The translations under genes were made by a program, and so were the position numbers. Shown here piece by piece: positions 1-9,167 of a stretch of 64,000 bases of DNA. The notes beneath the pieces are model-generated. The model had not been told where the DNA came from, did no database searches, and saw only the letters and a list, made by a program, of their open reading frames with translations. Positions within the stretch are counted from its first letter, which is position 1. Every line of letters starts with the position of its first letter. The DNA comes from Pseudomonas palmensis (lineage in GTDB: Bacteria > Pseudomonadota > Gammaproteobacteria > Pseudomonadales > Pseudomonadaceae): positions 34,071 to 98,070 of the forward strand of contig NZ_JAFKEC010000016.1 of the NCBI RefSeq assembly GCF_017848315.1, in the 5' to 3' direction.

Positions 1-546
1 GGCGAGCGACCGCTGCGCATCATGTTCCCGATGGTCGGGCAGGTGGAGGAGTGGCGCCAGGCCCGAGCAATGGTCGAGCGCCTGCGCCGGGAGATACCGG
101 TCGGCGACCTGCAGGTGGGCATCATGATCGAGGTACCTTCGGCCGCGCTGCTGGCACCGGTGCTGGCGCCGGAGGTGGACTTCTTCAGCGTCGGCACCAA
201 CGACCTGACCCAGTACACCCTGGCCATCGACCGCGGCCACCCGAGCCTGTCGGCCCAGGCCGATGGCCTGCACCCGGCGGTGCTGCAGCTGATCGACATC
301 ACCGTGCGCGCCGCGCATGCCCACGGCAAGTGGGTGGGCATCTGCGGTGAACTGGCCGCCGACCCCCAGGCGGTGGCGGTGCTGGTGGGGCTGGGCGTGG
401 ATGAACTGAGCGTGGCGGCGCGCAGCATTGCCGAGGTCAAGGCGGTGGTGCGCGAACTGAATTTTGAACAGGCCCGGCAACTGGCGCGTGATGCGCTGGT
501 GCAGGGCAGTGCCGCCGATGTGCGCGCACGGGTGGAGATGCATTGA
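1..546 (+). CDS. fruB: Fructose PTS multiphosphoryl protein FruB, C-terminal part
   Basis: This is the 3' end of a gene that begins before the window; the frame is open from base 1. The 181 visible residues are the C-terminal part of the PEP-binding domain of enzyme I. The signature DFFSVGTNDLTQYTLAIDR and the GICGE loop with the catalytic cysteine are both present. In pseudomonads FruB fuses EIIA, HPr and enzyme I, and passes phosphate from PEP to FruA; only the enzyme I end can be seen here. Its TGA overlaps the ATG of fruK by one base, so the genes are probably translationally coupled. The fusion to EIIA and HPr is inferred from gene order and was not seen. Confidence 0.93.
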   Translation, partial: GERPLRIMFPMVGQVEEWRQARAMVERLRREIPVGDLQVGIMIEVPSAALLAPVLAPEVDFFSVGTNDLTQYTLAIDRGHPSLSAQADGLHPAVLQLIDITVRAAHAHGKWVGICGELAADPQAVAVLVGLGVDELSVAARSIAEVKAVVRELNFEQARQLARDALVQGSAADVRARVEMH

Positions 547-1502
547 TGGCACGGATACTCACACTGACCCTCAACCCGGCGCTGGACCTTACCGTCAGCC
601 TCGCCACCCTGCAGCCCGGCGCGGTCAACCGCAGCCACGCGCAGCACAGCCACGCGGCGGGCAAGGGCCTGAACGTGGCGCAGGTGCTGGCCGACCTGGG
701 GCATTCGGTGACGGTGGGCGGCTTCCTGGGCCAGGACAACCTGCAGCCCTTCGAGGCCCTGATGGCCCGTCGCGGCTTTGCCGATTGCTTCGTGCGGGTG
801 CCCGGCGAAACCCGCAACAACCTCAAGCTGGTGGAGGGCGATGGCCGGGTCACCGATATCAACGGCGTGGGCCCGCAGGTCGACGAACACGCCCAGGGCG
901 AGCTGCTGGCGCGCCTGCAGCACCTGGCCAGCGGGCATGACGCGGTGGTGGTGGCCGGCAGCCTGCCGCCGGGTGTGAGCCCGCAGTGGCTGCAGATGCT
1001 GCTGGCGTGGTTCAAGTCGCTGGGCCTGAAGGTGATCCTGGACAGCAGTGGTGCGGCCTTGATCGCCGGGCTCAAGAGCGCGCCGTGGCTGGTCAAGCCC
1101 AATACCGACGAACTGGCCGAAGCGCTGGGCCGCCCGCTGCACAGCATTGCCGAGCAGCAGGCCGCTGCCCGCCAGTTGATCGACCAGGGCGTCGAGCATG
1201 TGGTGGTGTCCCAGGGCGAGCAGGGGGTGATCTGGTTCCGGCGCGACGGCGCCCTGCAGGCGCTGCCGCCCCAGGTGGTGGTGGCCAGCACGGTGGGCGC
1301 GGGCGATTCGTTGCTGGCCGGCATGCTGCACGGCCTGCTCAATGCCGAGCCTGCCGCGCAGACCTTGCGCCGCGCCACCGCGATTGCCGCCCAGGCCGTG
1401 ACCCAGATCGGCTTCGGCATCGGCGACCGCGTGCAACTGGCGCAGCTCGAAGATGCCGTCCGGGTGCAGATTCCCCACGCTCGACAAGAGGGTGAACAAT
1501 GA
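546..1502 (+). CDS. fruK: 1-phosphofructokinase FruK
   Basis: A PfkB/ribokinase-family kinase of 318 residues that phosphorylates fructose 1-phosphate to fructose 1,6-bisphosphate. The N-terminal TLTLNPALDLTV, the AAGKGLNVAQ substrate loop and the C-terminal VGAGDS anion hole, with catalytic Asp near residue 254, are all present. A TTG three bases upstream also opens the frame, but the ATG at 546 gives the usual MARILTLTLNPA start and overlaps the fruB stop by one base. The gene ends in an ATGA overlap with fruA. Length and gene order match the fruBKA operon of pseudomonads. Confidence 0.95.
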   Translation: MARILTLTLNPALDLTVSLATLQPGAVNRSHAQHSHAAGKGLNVAQVLADLGHSVTVGGFLGQDNLQPFEALMARRGFADCFVRVPGETRNNLKLVEGDGRVTDINGVGPQVDEHAQGELLARLQHLASGHDAVVVAGSLPPGVSPQWLQMLLAWFKSLGLKVILDSSGAALIAGLKSAPWLVKPNTDELAEALGRPLHSIAEQQAAARQLIDQGVEHVVVSQGEQGVIWFRRDGALQALPPQVVVASTVGAGDSLLAGMLHGLLNAEPAAQTLRRATAIAAQAVTQIGFGIGDRVQLAQLEDAVRVQIPHARQEGEQ

Positions 1503-3238
1503 AGATCGCCATCGTCACCGCCTGCCCCAACGGCCAGGTGTCCAGCCTGCTCAGCGCGCGCCTGCTGGATGCGGCCGCGCAGCGCCAGGGCTGGAGCACC
1601 AGTGTCGAGGTGCACGACCCCGACCATCCCGAGCGCCAGCTTTCGCCGGCAGTGATCGCCGCCGCCGACTGGGTGCTGGTGATCAGCACCGGCCCGTTCG
1701 ACCTGCAGCGCTTTGCCGGCAAGCGCCTGTTCCAGAGCACCCCGGCCCAGGCCCTGCAGGATGTGGAGAGCTTTCTGCGCCTGGCCGCCGAACAGGCCCA
1801 GGTGCACCAGCCCGAAGCCATGGCGCCTGCGCCGGCCGCAGCGGGGGCGGTGAAGAAGATCGTTGCGGTCACTGCCTGCCCCACCGGGGTGGCGCACACC
1901 TTCATGGCCGCCGAAGCCTTGCAGCAGGCGGCGCGGCAACTGGGTTATCAACTGGCCGTCGAAACCCAGGGCTCGGTGGGGGCACGCACCCCGCTGAGCG
2001 CCGCGGCCATCGCCGAAGCCGACGTGGTACTGCTGGCCGCCGATATCGAAGTGCCCACCGAGCGCTTCGCCGGCAAGCGCATCTACCGCTGTGGCACCGG
2101 CGTGGCCCTCAAGCAGGCCCAGGCCACCTTGAACAAGGCGCTGGCCGAAGGTCGCGAAGAGCGTGCCGCCGGCAGCGCCGGCACCGCACCTGCACGCAGT
2201 GAAAGGGCTGGGGTGTACAAGCACCTGCTGACCGGGGTGTCGTTCATGTTGCCGATGGTGGTGGCAGGCGGGTTGCTGATCGCCCTGGCATACATGTTCG
2301 GGCTCGATGCCTACAAGGAGCCGGGCACCCTGGCCGCCGCCCTGCGCCAGATCGGCGAAGACGCCGCATTCAAGCTGATGGTGCCGCTGCTGGCCGGCTA
2401 CATCGCTTATTCGATTGCCGACCGCCCGGGCCTGGCGCCGGGCATGATCGGCGGGCTGCTCGCCAGTTCGCTGGGCGCCGGCTTCATCGGCGGCATCGTC
2501 GCAGGCTTCGTGGCCGGCTACGCGGCCAAGGCGATCAGCCACTGGGTCCGCCTGCCCAGCAGCCTGGAGAGTCTCAAGCCGATCCTGATCATCCCGCTGC
2601 TGGCCAGCCTGTTCACCGGCCTGGTGATGATCTACGTGGTGGGCAAGCCGGTGGCCGGCATGCTCGATGGCCTGACGCATTTTCTCGACAGCATGGGCAC
2701 TGCCAACGCGGTGCTGCTGGGCATACTGCTCGGCGCCATGATGTGCGTGGACCTGGGCGGGCCGGTGAACAAGGCCGCCTATGCCTTCTCGGTGGGCCTG
2801 CTGGCCAACCAGAGCATGGCGCCGATGGCCGCGACCATGGCCGCCGGCATGGTGCCGCCGATCGGCCTGGGCATCGCCACCTTCCTGGCGCGACGCAAGT
2901 TCGCCCAGAGCGAGCGCGAGGCCGGCAAGGCGGCGCTGGTGCTGGGCATGTGCTTCATTTCGGAGGGGGCGATCCCGTTCGCGGCCAAGGACCCGCTGCG
3001 GGTGATCCCCGCCAGCGTGGTCGGCGGTGCACTGGCCGGCGCGCTGTCGATGTATTTCGGTTGCAAGCTGATGTCGCCCCACGGCGGGCTGTTCGTGATG
3101 CTGATTCCGAACGCGATCAACCACGCCCTGCTGTACCTGCTGGCCATCGCCGCCGGCAGCCTGCTGACCGCTGTGGTGTACGCGGTGCTCAAGCGCAGGG
3201 ACGTGGCCGAGCTGGCACTGGAGCCGGCCAAGGCCTGA
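1499..3238 (+). CDS. fruA: Fructose-specific PTS permease EIIBC, FruA
   Basis: A 579-residue inner-membrane fructose permease that takes up fructose and phosphorylates it to fructose 1-phosphate. It has two N-terminal IIB-like domains. The first carries VTACPNG with Cys9. The second carries VTACPTGVAHTFMAAEAL with Cys127, the likely phosphorylated residue. A linker near residue 230 leads into a multi-span EIIC domain with long hydrophobic segments and the conserved GGPVNKAAY and FISEGAIPF regions. The duplicated IIB (B-prime plus B) is normal for FruA. The start overlaps fruK by ATGA. The stop directly abuts the convergent gene at 3239, leaving no room for a separate terminator. Confidence 0.95.
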   Translation: MKIAIVTACPNGQVSSLLSARLLDAAAQRQGWSTSVEVHDPDHPERQLSPAVIAAADWVLVISTGPFDLQRFAGKRLFQSTPAQALQDVESFLRLAAEQAQVHQPEAMAPAPAAAGAVKKIVAVTACPTGVAHTFMAAEALQQAARQLGYQLAVETQGSVGARTPLSAAAIAEADVVLLAADIEVPTERFAGKRIYRCGTGVALKQAQATLNKALAEGREERAAGSAGTAPARSERAGVYKHLLTGVSFMLPMVVAGGLLIALAYMFGLDAYKEPGTLAAALRQIGEDAAFKLMVPLLAGYIAYSIADRPGLAPGMIGGLLASSLGAGFIGGIVAGFVAGYAAKAISHWVRLPSSLESLKPILIIPLLASLFTGLVMIYVVGKPVAGMLDGLTHFLDSMGTANAVLLGILLGAMMCVDLGGPVNKAAYAFSVGLLANQSMAPMAATMAAGMVPPIGLGIATFLARRKFAQSEREAGKAALVLGMCFISEGAIPFAAKDPLRVIPASVVGGALAGALSMYFGCKLMSPHGGLFVMLIPNAINHALLYLLAIAAGSLLTAVVYAVLKRRDVAELALEPAKA

Positions 3239-3469
3239 TCAGGGGCGTGGGCGCGGGTGCTTCTTGCGCAGCGGTTCGAGCAGGTCGGCCAGGCCGTTGT
3301 GGTCGACCTCGTGCATCAGCGCCAGCAGCCCGCCCAGTTCGCCCTTGGGAAAGCCCTGGCGGGCGAACCAGTTGAGGTAGTGGCCGGGCAGGTCGGCGAT
3401 CAGCCGGCCCTGGTACTTGCCATAGGGCATTTCGCGGGTGACCAGCAGTTCGAGTGTCTCGGGAGTCAT
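3239..3469 (-). CDS. DUF3820 family small protein
   Basis: A 76-residue cytoplasmic protein with the DUF3820 pattern: MPYGKYQGRLIADLPGHYL followed by NWFARQGFPKGELGGLL. The family is widespread in gamma-proteobacteria and often carries the name putative quorum-sensing-regulated virulence factor, but no biochemical role is established. The frame opens upstream to 3544. The ATG at 3469 gives the usual MTPETLELL start, whereas the longer version adds a sequence unlike the family. It converges on fruA with no gap. The C-terminus is basic and proline-rich (RKKHPRPRP). Confidence 0.8.
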   Translation of the reverse strand: MTPETLELLVTREMPYGKYQGRLIADLPGHYLNWFARQGFPKGELGGLLALMHEVDHNGLADLLEPLRKKHPRPRP

Positions 3470-3672
3470 GGGCTCGGCGCAGCAGTGCAGGAAAGGCCCG
3501 ACAATACATGCAATCTGCACGAGACCAAAGGTCCGTTCATGCAAAACGCTGCTTGGGGAAGGTTCAAAATTTTTATAAGTTGTTGATTTTAAAAGATTTA
3601 ATTTTTACAGAAAAGCTGGCATGAACACTGCTCCTGTACTACGCAACCACCCTCATGCAAAGGAGCACTGTC

Positions 3673-4149
3673 ATGACCAACGTGAACAAAGACGTTATTT
3701 CGGTTCTGAACAACCTCATCGAGTACAGCAAGGATGGCGAGAAGGGCTTCAAGACTTCTGCCGAGGATGCCAAGAACCCGGACCTGAAGGCGTTCTTCCT
3801 GCAGCGTGAAGGCGAATGCCGTAGCGCCGCCGCAGATCTGCAGCAGCACGTGCGTTCCCTGGGCGGCGACCCGGAAACCACCACCAGCCTCAGCGGTGAC
3901 ATGCACCGCGCCTGGGTCAACCTCAAGTCTTCGCTGACCAGCAACGACGACAAGGCGGTGCTGGAAGAAGTGGAGCGCGGTGAAGACCACGCCCTCAAAG
4001 CCTACAAGGATGCCCTGGAAAAACTGGCCAAGCTGAATGTACCGGCAAGTGACCCGGCATATGCCCTGGTCGAGCGCCAGTACCATGGCGTGCAGCGCAA
4101 CCATGACCAGGTCAAGGTGCTGCGCGACGCGGCCCGCGCACGTTCCTAA
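3673..4149 (+). CDS. PA2169-like ferritin-fold (DUF2383) protein
   Basis: A 158-residue helical protein resembling the PA2169/DUF2383 family: MTNVNKDVISVLNNLIEYSKDG, then helices rich in Glu, Asp and Lys, including RGEDHALKAYKDAL. The fold is expected to be a four-helix bundle, and the family is linked to general stress in pseudomonads; the molecular function is unknown. The ATG at 3673 follows an AGGAG at 3661-3665, so it is preferred over the in-frame start at 3655. A strongly AT-rich stretch (about 3565-3610) lies just upstream and probably holds the promoter. The stop codon overlaps that of the convergent diguanylate cyclase gene. Confidence 0.82.
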   Translation: MTNVNKDVISVLNNLIEYSKDGEKGFKTSAEDAKNPDLKAFFLQREGECRSAAADLQQHVRSLGGDPETTTSLSGDMHRAWVNLKSSLTSNDDKAVLEEVERGEDHALKAYKDALEKLAKLNVPASDPAYALVERQYHGVQRNHDQVKVLRDAARARS

Positions 4150-5648
4150 CCGGCGTACACCTCTACCCGGTTGCGCCCGTTGCGCTTGGCGCAATACAGC
4201 GCATCGTCCGCACAGCCCAGCAAGGTCGAAAGATCCTGCTGGGCTTCTGGCGTCTGCAGGCCCACGCCAATGCTGACGGTCACCGGGTGCTGGTCGTCGC
4301 CGAACGGCGGCAATGCCTCGACGCTGCTGCGGATACGTTCGGCCAGGGTCAGCACGCCGTTGAGGTCGGTCTCGGGCACGATCACCAGAAATTCCTCCCC
4401 GCCATATCGCGCGGCCAGGTCCGCCGGGCGGCGAATGCTGTGCGCGATCGTCGTCGCCACCTGGCGTAGCGCTTCGTCTCCGCCCTGGTGACCGTGGCGT
4501 TCATTGAACGCCTTGAAGTGGTCCACATCCACCATCAGTACCGCCAGCGGGCGCTGGCTGCGCTGGGCACGTGCCCATTCGCGGCGCAGTACCTGGTCGA
4601 GCTGACGACGGTTGGCCAGCCCCGTGAGGCTGTCGGTGGCTGCCAGTTCGGCCAGGCCCTGCTCGGCGCTGTGGCGCCTGCGCAATTCGCGCCCCAGCAG
4701 CAACGACAGCCAGAGGATGCCGATGCACAACAGGCCGGTAGCGATACTGACCACCAGTGCGGTGCGCCGCCACGAGCCATAGACCTCGTCGGTGGACAAG
4801 GCCACCACCACCAGCAGCGGCAGGTCGTCCACCCGTGAAAAGGTGTACAGGCGATGCTTGCCGTCCAGGCTCGAACGCGCGGTGAAGCTGCCGTTGCCCT
4901 GGGCCATTGCGCGCTTGAAGTTGGGCTGCTCGGACAAGTCGGCGCCGATCAGCGGGTCGCTGGGCAGCGAAGGGTGGCGGGCGAGCATCACGCCGTCGCT
5001 GTTGAACAGGTTGACGCTGCTGTCGCGGCCGATGTCCAGGCGCTGGAACAGCTCGCTGAAGTAGGCCAGGCGCAGGGCGCCTGACGCGATACCGGCGAAG
5101 GCCCCATCGGTATCGTTGATGCGCCGGCTGAAACTGATGCACCAGTCTAGCTCGCCCAGGCGTGCCTTGAATGGCGGGCTGATGACCAGGCCCAGGCCCG
5201 GGTTGTCGCGATGGGCCTGGAACACCTTGCTGTCGGCAAAGTTGGCGCTGCGTGGCACCACGCTGGTGGAGTCGGCCGCCACGTTGCCGTTGCGGTCCAG
5301 CCACAGGATGTCGCCGCGTAACGGCACGGTGAAGGCCTGGTTGAACAGCAGTTGCTGGCGCAGCGGCGCGGCCACGCTGGCCAGCTCAGGGCGCTGGATG
5401 GCCCAGATCAGTCCGTGCAGCGACAGGTCGTAGAGCTCGACGTTGCGCACGATGTCGGTGTCGATCAACTGCACGATATTGCTGGCCGAGCGTGCGGCCG
5501 CCTGGCCCACGTTGGCTTTTTCGCGTACCAGCAGGAAAGTCACGATGGTGATGATGGCCAGAACCGCCAGGCAACTGCCCAGGTTAAGGATCAACTCCGG
5601 ATGAGTCCTGTACAGGGTCGGGCGCTGGGGCGGAAGGCGCGAAGGCAT
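4146..5648 (-). CDS. Membrane diguanylate cyclase with dCache-like sensor
   Basis: A 500-residue inner-membrane enzyme predicted to make cyclic di-GMP from GTP. There is a transmembrane helix near residues 20-45, a roughly 240-residue periplasmic region of Cache type, and a second helix near 285-310. The C-terminal GGDEF domain has an intact active-site motif GGEEF at 416-420. An RPAD sequence five residues before GGEEF fits the inhibitory I-site RxxD, so product feedback is likely. No EAL domain follows. The ligand of the sensor part cannot be read from the sequence. The gene appears to be transcribed alone. Confidence 0.9.
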   Translation of the reverse strand: MPSRLPPQRPTLYRTHPELILNLGSCLAVLAIITIVTFLLVREKANVGQAAARSASNIVQLIDTDIVRNVELYDLSLHGLIWAIQRPELASVAAPLRQQLLFNQAFTVPLRGDILWLDRNGNVAADSTSVVPRSANFADSKVFQAHRDNPGLGLVISPPFKARLGELDWCISFSRRINDTDGAFAGIASGALRLAYFSELFQRLDIGRDSSVNLFNSDGVMLARHPSLPSDPLIGADLSEQPNFKRAMAQGNGSFTARSSLDGKHRLYTFSRVDDLPLLVVVALSTDEVYGSWRRTALVVSIATGLLCIGILWLSLLLGRELRRRHSAEQGLAELAATDSLTGLANRRQLDQVLRREWARAQRSQRPLAVLMVDVDHFKAFNERHGHQGGDEALRQVATTIAHSIRRPADLAARYGGEEFLVIVPETDLNGVLTLAERIRSSVEALPPFGDDQHPVTVSIGVGLQTPEAQQDLSTLLGCADDALYCAKRNGRNRVEVYAG

Positions 5649-5780
5649 GATGGAGGTGATTCGTACCGCTGTCGTTGAAAGGGCAGGTGCGAGGCGGCGG
5701 TATTCTAGGCGGGTGCAGATTGTCGGACAAGCTGTTGCTGGTGCCGATTGATGTACGGCATCTTGGGGCTATTTGCAGGA

Positions 5781-5807
5781 AAAGAGCCTGCATCCTGCAA
5801 GCTCTTT
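5781..5807 (-). terminator. Probable terminator of the OprD-type porin gene
   Basis: An imperfect stem, AAAGAGCCTGCA against TGCAAGCTCTTT around a TCC loop, lies 18 bases beyond the porin stop. On the minus strand it ends in a short T run (TCTTTTCC). The short T tract keeps the call moderate. Confidence 0.5.
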
Positions 5808-5824
5808 GGCGCATGGCGGTAGGA

Positions 5825-7150
5825 TCAGAAGACGTTGAGCGGGTACTCGACGATCACGCGGTATTCGTCCACATCGTTGTCGACCTGGGCGTAGCCCTGG
5901 CTGCCACGGTGCGAGGCCCAGCGCAGCAGCACGCTGAGGTCCTTGAGCGAACCTTGCTGGAACACGTAGGCCAGGTCCATGTCGCGTTCCCAGTGGCGGG
6001 CATTGTCGCCGTCGGCGCTGTACCAGTTGCTGTAGCCGGCGCTGGCCGGGTCGACCTTGCTCAGGTCCAGCTTGCCGCGCGAGTACGACACGGCGGTGGT
6101 CAGGCCGGGCATGCCGACGCCGGCGAAGTCATAGGCGTACTTGAGTTTCCACGAACGCTCGCCAGGCCCGTTGAAGTCCGAGTACATCTGCGAGTTGTCC
6201 AGGTACACGCTGTCGCCCAGGGTGATGTAGTCGAACGGCGTGTTGCCGTTGACTCGCTGGTACACCGCAGTGACGGTGTGGTTACCCACGCCGAGCGCCA
6301 GGTGCAGGCTGTAGGTGTTGTTGTCGATGCTGCCCAGCAGCGCATCGCCGGTGTCCTGGGTGTGGTAGTAGTGCAGGCCGGGGTTGAGGCTGACGCCGTC
6401 GGCGAACTGCCAGGTGTAGTCCAGGTCCAGGTAGTACTGGTTCCACACGTCCTTGAGTTCGGCGGCGTACAGGCTGCTGGTAAAACCTTCGACCGGTGCC
6501 CAGGCTGCGCCGGCCCAGTTCAGGTGACGGCTTTCGCGGTCATCTGGCAGGTTGCCGTAGGTAGCGCCGATGCGCTTGTGGCCGCTCTGGTTGTAGAGCT
6601 TGGTGAAGCTGGCCTGGCCGCCTTCGAGTTGCAGCCCGTCGATGCTGTTGTTGGTCAGGCTGACGCCGCGGAAGGTCTGCGGCAGCATGCGCGTTTCGCC
6701 ACCGGCGATCACCGGGTTGGTCAGGAACAGGTCGCCGGCACGCAGTACGGTGTCGAAGGCCTTGAGCTTGATGGCAGCGCCGGCATTGGAGAACGAATCC
6801 GGGGCCTTGCCCAGTTCGCCATCGTCCTTGTAGTGGTAGGGCAGGATGCTCGAACCCGCCGTACCGCCACCGCCGTCCAGCTTGAGGCCGAGCATGGCAT
6901 GGGCATCCAGACCAAAGCCCACGGTGCCCTGGGTGAACCCGGACTCGAACTTGCCGATGAAGCCCTGGCCCCATTCACGGTTGTCGTGGTTGCCGCGCTG
7001 CAGCTGGTTGCGGTTGAGGTAGTAGTTGCGGCTGAGCACGTCGAGGTGCGCACCTTCGACGAAGCCTTCGGCCTCGTCGGCCTGGGCGTGCAGGGGCATC
7101 GTTGCAGCCAGCGCAACGAACAGCGGGGTCAAGCGAAACGCGTGGATCAC
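5825..7150 (-). CDS. OprD-family outer-membrane porin
   Basis: A 441-residue substrate-specific porin of the OprD family, expected as an 18-stranded beta-barrel for uptake of small organic acids, amino acids or peptides. After a signal peptide ending near LHAQA, the mature part starts with the family pattern [20 protein letters not shown] and [20 protein letters not shown]. It ends in EYPLNVF with the C-terminal Phe expected of outer-membrane barrels. The GTG at 7150 is chosen because AAGGAG lies 7-12 bases upstream and the signal peptide then has the right length; a longer frame to 7222 adds a non-signal leader. The subgroup and substrate cannot be assigned from the sequence alone. Confidence 0.9.
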   Translation of the reverse strand: MIHAFRLTPLFVALAATMPLHAQADEAEGFVEGAHLDVLSRNYYLNRNQLQRGNHDNREWGQGFIGKFESGFTQGTVGFGLDAHAMLGLKLDGGGGTAGSSILPYHYKDDGELGKAPDSFSNAGAAIKLKAFDTVLRAGDLFLTNPVIAGGETRMLPQTFRGVSLTNNSIDGLQLEGGQASFTKLYNQSGHKRIGATYGNLPDDRESRHLNWAGAAWAPVEGFTSSLYAAELKDVWNQYYLDLDYTWQFADGVSLNPGLHYYHTQDTGDALLGSIDNNTYSLHLALGVGNHTVTAVYQRVNGNTPFDYITLGDSVYLDNSQMYSDFNGPGERSWKLKYAYDFAGVGMPGLTTAVSYSRGKLDLSKVDPASAGYSNWYSADGDNARHWERDMDLAYVFQQGSLKDLSVLLRWASHRGSQGYAQVDNDVDEYRVIVEYPLNVF

Positions 7151-7249
7151 CGGTGTGGACTCCTTGAGGTGAGGGATGCAGCTTTTTATTGTGCGAAGCG
7201 GTGTTTTCTTGTGAGGACACATCTCTGGCCGCAGAACCTTTTGTCCAGG

Positions 7250-7280
7250 CCAAAAAAAAGCCGCTGATAGCAGCGGCTTT
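7250..7280 (-). terminator. Rho-independent terminator of the small secreted-protein gene
   Basis: A perfect 10-bp stem, AAAGCCGCTG - ATAG - CAGCGGCTTT, sits at 7257-7280. On the minus strand it is followed by eight T residues (the A run at 7252-7259), so it ends transcripts from the gene at 7355-7576 before they reach the porin gene. Confidence 0.88.
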
Positions 7281-7354
7281 GAAAGACGGCCACGCAGGCG
7301 AACACGTCGCCAGCGCAGCAGTCGAGGGAATAGGAGAGAGGCAGAGGCAGCGTA

Positions 7355-7576
7355 TCAGCTGTCTTTGTCGGCACTCGCAGAACCTTTGGACGCGGTCTGC
7401 TCCAGGTTTTTGGCGTGGTCCTGCTGCTGGGCGAGGGCTTCGCGGCCTTGCTGCGCGGCAGCGGCGCGGGCGGCGTACTGCGCCACGAAAGCAGGGGACT
7501 CCTCGGCCATGGCCAGGGGCGAGAGCAATACGGACGACAGGACGAAAATACTGGCAATACCCATACTGTTGGACAT
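7355..7576 (-). CDS. Small secreted alanine/glutamine-rich protein
   Basis: A 73-residue protein with a clear signal peptide (hydrophobic core IASIFVLSSVLLSPLAMA, predicted cleavage before EESPAF). The mature part is about 48 residues, helical and rich in Ala, Gln and Lys (QYAARAAAAQQGREALAQQQ), probably periplasmic. A plausible ribosome site, AGAAGGTAGC, lies upstream. A strong terminator at 7250-7280 supports a real monocistronic gene. I do not recognise a family. It is not coupled to the sensor kinase gene, since a REP pair separates them. Confidence 0.72.
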   Translation of the reverse strand: MSNSMGIASIFVLSSVLLSPLAMAEESPAFVAQYAARAAAAQQGREALAQQQDHAKNLEQTASKGSASADKDS

Positions 7577-7707
7577 TTGAAGCTACCTTCTTGCATAGCA
7601 AGCTATCTATTTGGTGTGGGTACGATAGTCCTCGGTGGGGGGTTGAAACAGAGGGGATTGGGCAATGCACTGTTGCATTTCGGGCAACAGTCGAGCGCAG
7701 CGTTTGG

Positions 7708-7780
7708 CCCATCGCGGGTCAAGCCCGCTCCCACAGGGTGTTCGCTGGCCCTTGTAGGAGCGGGCTTGACCCGCGATGGG
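7708..7780. repeat. REP element pair (inverted)
   Basis: Two perfect 24-bp inverted copies (7708-7731 and 7757-7780) of the pseudomonad REP type, core ATCGCGGGTCAAGCCCGCTC, separated by 25 bp. It lies just after the sensor kinase stop. Such pairs are dispersed non-coding palindromes that can fold in RNA or serve as protein or IS target sites. Confidence 0.88.
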
Positions 7781-7784
7781 GGCT

Positions 7785-9167
7785 TCAGGCCGGCAACAGA
7801 ATCCCGAAGGTATTGGCCCCCGCCTGGCTGCGGGCAAACACGCTGCCGCCATGCATCAGCGCAATCGCCTTGACGATCGCCAGCCCCAGCCCATGGTTGC
7901 CCACGGCGCTGTTGCTGCGCGCGGCATCCACCCGGTAGAAGCGCTCGAACAGGCGAGGCAGGTGCACGGCCTCGATGGCCGGGCCCGGGTTGCTCACGGC
8001 AATGCATACCTGCTCGCCCTGACGCTCGATATGCACCTGGATCACCTGCTGGCGGGCCGTGTGCTGCACCGCATTGTTGAGGAGGTTGATCAGCGCCCGG
8101 CGCAACTGCGCCTTCTCGATGCGCGCCCGTGCATCGCCGCTGACCTGCACCCGTACCTGGGCGTCCTCGAGGATGTAGTCCAGGTAGTCCAGGGTGGTCG
8201 CCACTTCCTCGGCCAGCGAGCTGCTGGTCAGCGCGGTGGCCTTGTTGCCCTGGTCGGCACTGGCCAGGAACAGCATGTCGTTGACGATGCTGCGCAGCCG
8301 CTCCAGTTCCTCCAGGTTCGATTGCAGTACCTCGAAGTAATGTTCGGCGCTGCGACCGCGGGTCAGCGCCACCTGGGTCTGGCCGATCAGGTTGGTCAGG
8401 GGCGAGCGCAGCTCATGGGCCACGTCGGCATTGAACCCCTCCAGGCGTGAATAGGCCTGCTCGACCCGCTCCAGGGTGGCATTGAAGGTGCCGGCGAACT
8501 GTTGCAGCTCTGGCGGCAGGTCGGCCGCATACAGGCGTGCGCTCAGGTGCGGTGGCGCCAGTTGCTGGGCCTCGGCCGACAGCGCCCGCAGCGGCCGCAG
8601 GCCGATGCGGGCAGCCCAGTAGCCCAGGGCCGAGGCCAGCAGCACGCCGATCACCGCCAGGCTGATCAATGCCCCCAGCAGGGTGTGCTGGGTGTGCCAG
8701 AAGGTTTCGGTATCGATGCCGAGCAGAAAGCGCAGGGCAGGGCGCCGGTCCAGCGCCGGCAGCTCGCTCACCAGCACCTTGTACGGGTACGGCCGGCCCT
8801 CCAGCTGCAGGTCGCGCATGCCCAGCGGGCCGGCGGCAAAGTCGCGTAGCGCGGCGTCGGGCTGGCCGTACTCGTAGTGCGCGTCGCCACTCACCACCCA
8901 GAAGCGGATACGCCGGTCTTCCTCGCTCAGCAGGTTGAGCTTGTTGGTGATCTTGGCCCAGTGCTCCCGGGTGCCATAGCGGGTCAGCGCCGATTCCAGC
9001 ACGCTGTAGCGGGCGTCCAGTTCGGCCTCCGGCAGCAGGTCGAGGCTGCGGTCGACCTGTTTGTACAGGGCACCGCCGATCAGCAGGAACACGCCCAGCG
9101 CCACCAGGCTGAACAGCAGGCTCAGGCGCAGGGCGATGGAGTTAGTGCGCACGGCTTTCCAGTACAT
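7785..9167 (-). CDS. Heavy-metal-type sensor histidine kinase (CusS/CopS-like)
   Basis: A 460-residue membrane kinase. It has an N-terminal helix (IALRLSLLFSLVALGVFLL), a periplasmic sensing region of about 150 residues, and a second helix near 175-200. A HAMP linker, a HisKA box with DVAHELRSPLTNL (phospho-accepting His) and a HATPase domain with NLLNNAVQHT and NHGLGLAIVKAI follow. This matches the cusS/copS/irlS group that controls copper or silver efflux. The start at 9167 overlaps the regulator gene by 26 bases; a GTG at 9151 giving VRTNSIALRL is an alternative. It is the last gene of the adaptor-pump-regulator-kinase operon. The inducer may or may not be a metal. Confidence 0.88.
   Translation of the reverse strand: MYWKAVRTNSIALRLSLLFSLVALGVFLLIGGALYKQVDRSLDLLPEAELDARYSVLESALTRYGTREHWAKITNKLNLLSEEDRRIRFWVVSGDAHYEYGQPDAALRDFAAGPLGMRDLQLEGRPYPYKVLVSELPALDRRPALRFLLGIDTETFWHTQHTLLGALISLAVIGVLLASALGYWAARIGLRPLRALSAEAQQLAPPHLSARLYAADLPPELQQFAGTFNATLERVEQAYSRLEGFNADVAHELRSPLTNLIGQTQVALTRGRSAEHYFEVLQSNLEELERLRSIVNDMLFLASADQGNKATALTSSSLAEEVATTLDYLDYILEDAQVRVQVSGDARARIEKAQLRRALINLLNNAVQHTARQQVIQVHIERQGEQVCIAVSNPGPAIEAVHLPRLFERFYRVDAARSNSAVGNHGLGLAIVKAIALMHGGSVFARSQAGANTFGILLPA

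Noticed and set aside
437..3124. 895-codon minus-strand frame opposite fruB, fruK and fruA
   Set aside because: Shadow of high-GC genes: its His/Gln/Ala-rich translation changes with the sense codon bias and has no family.
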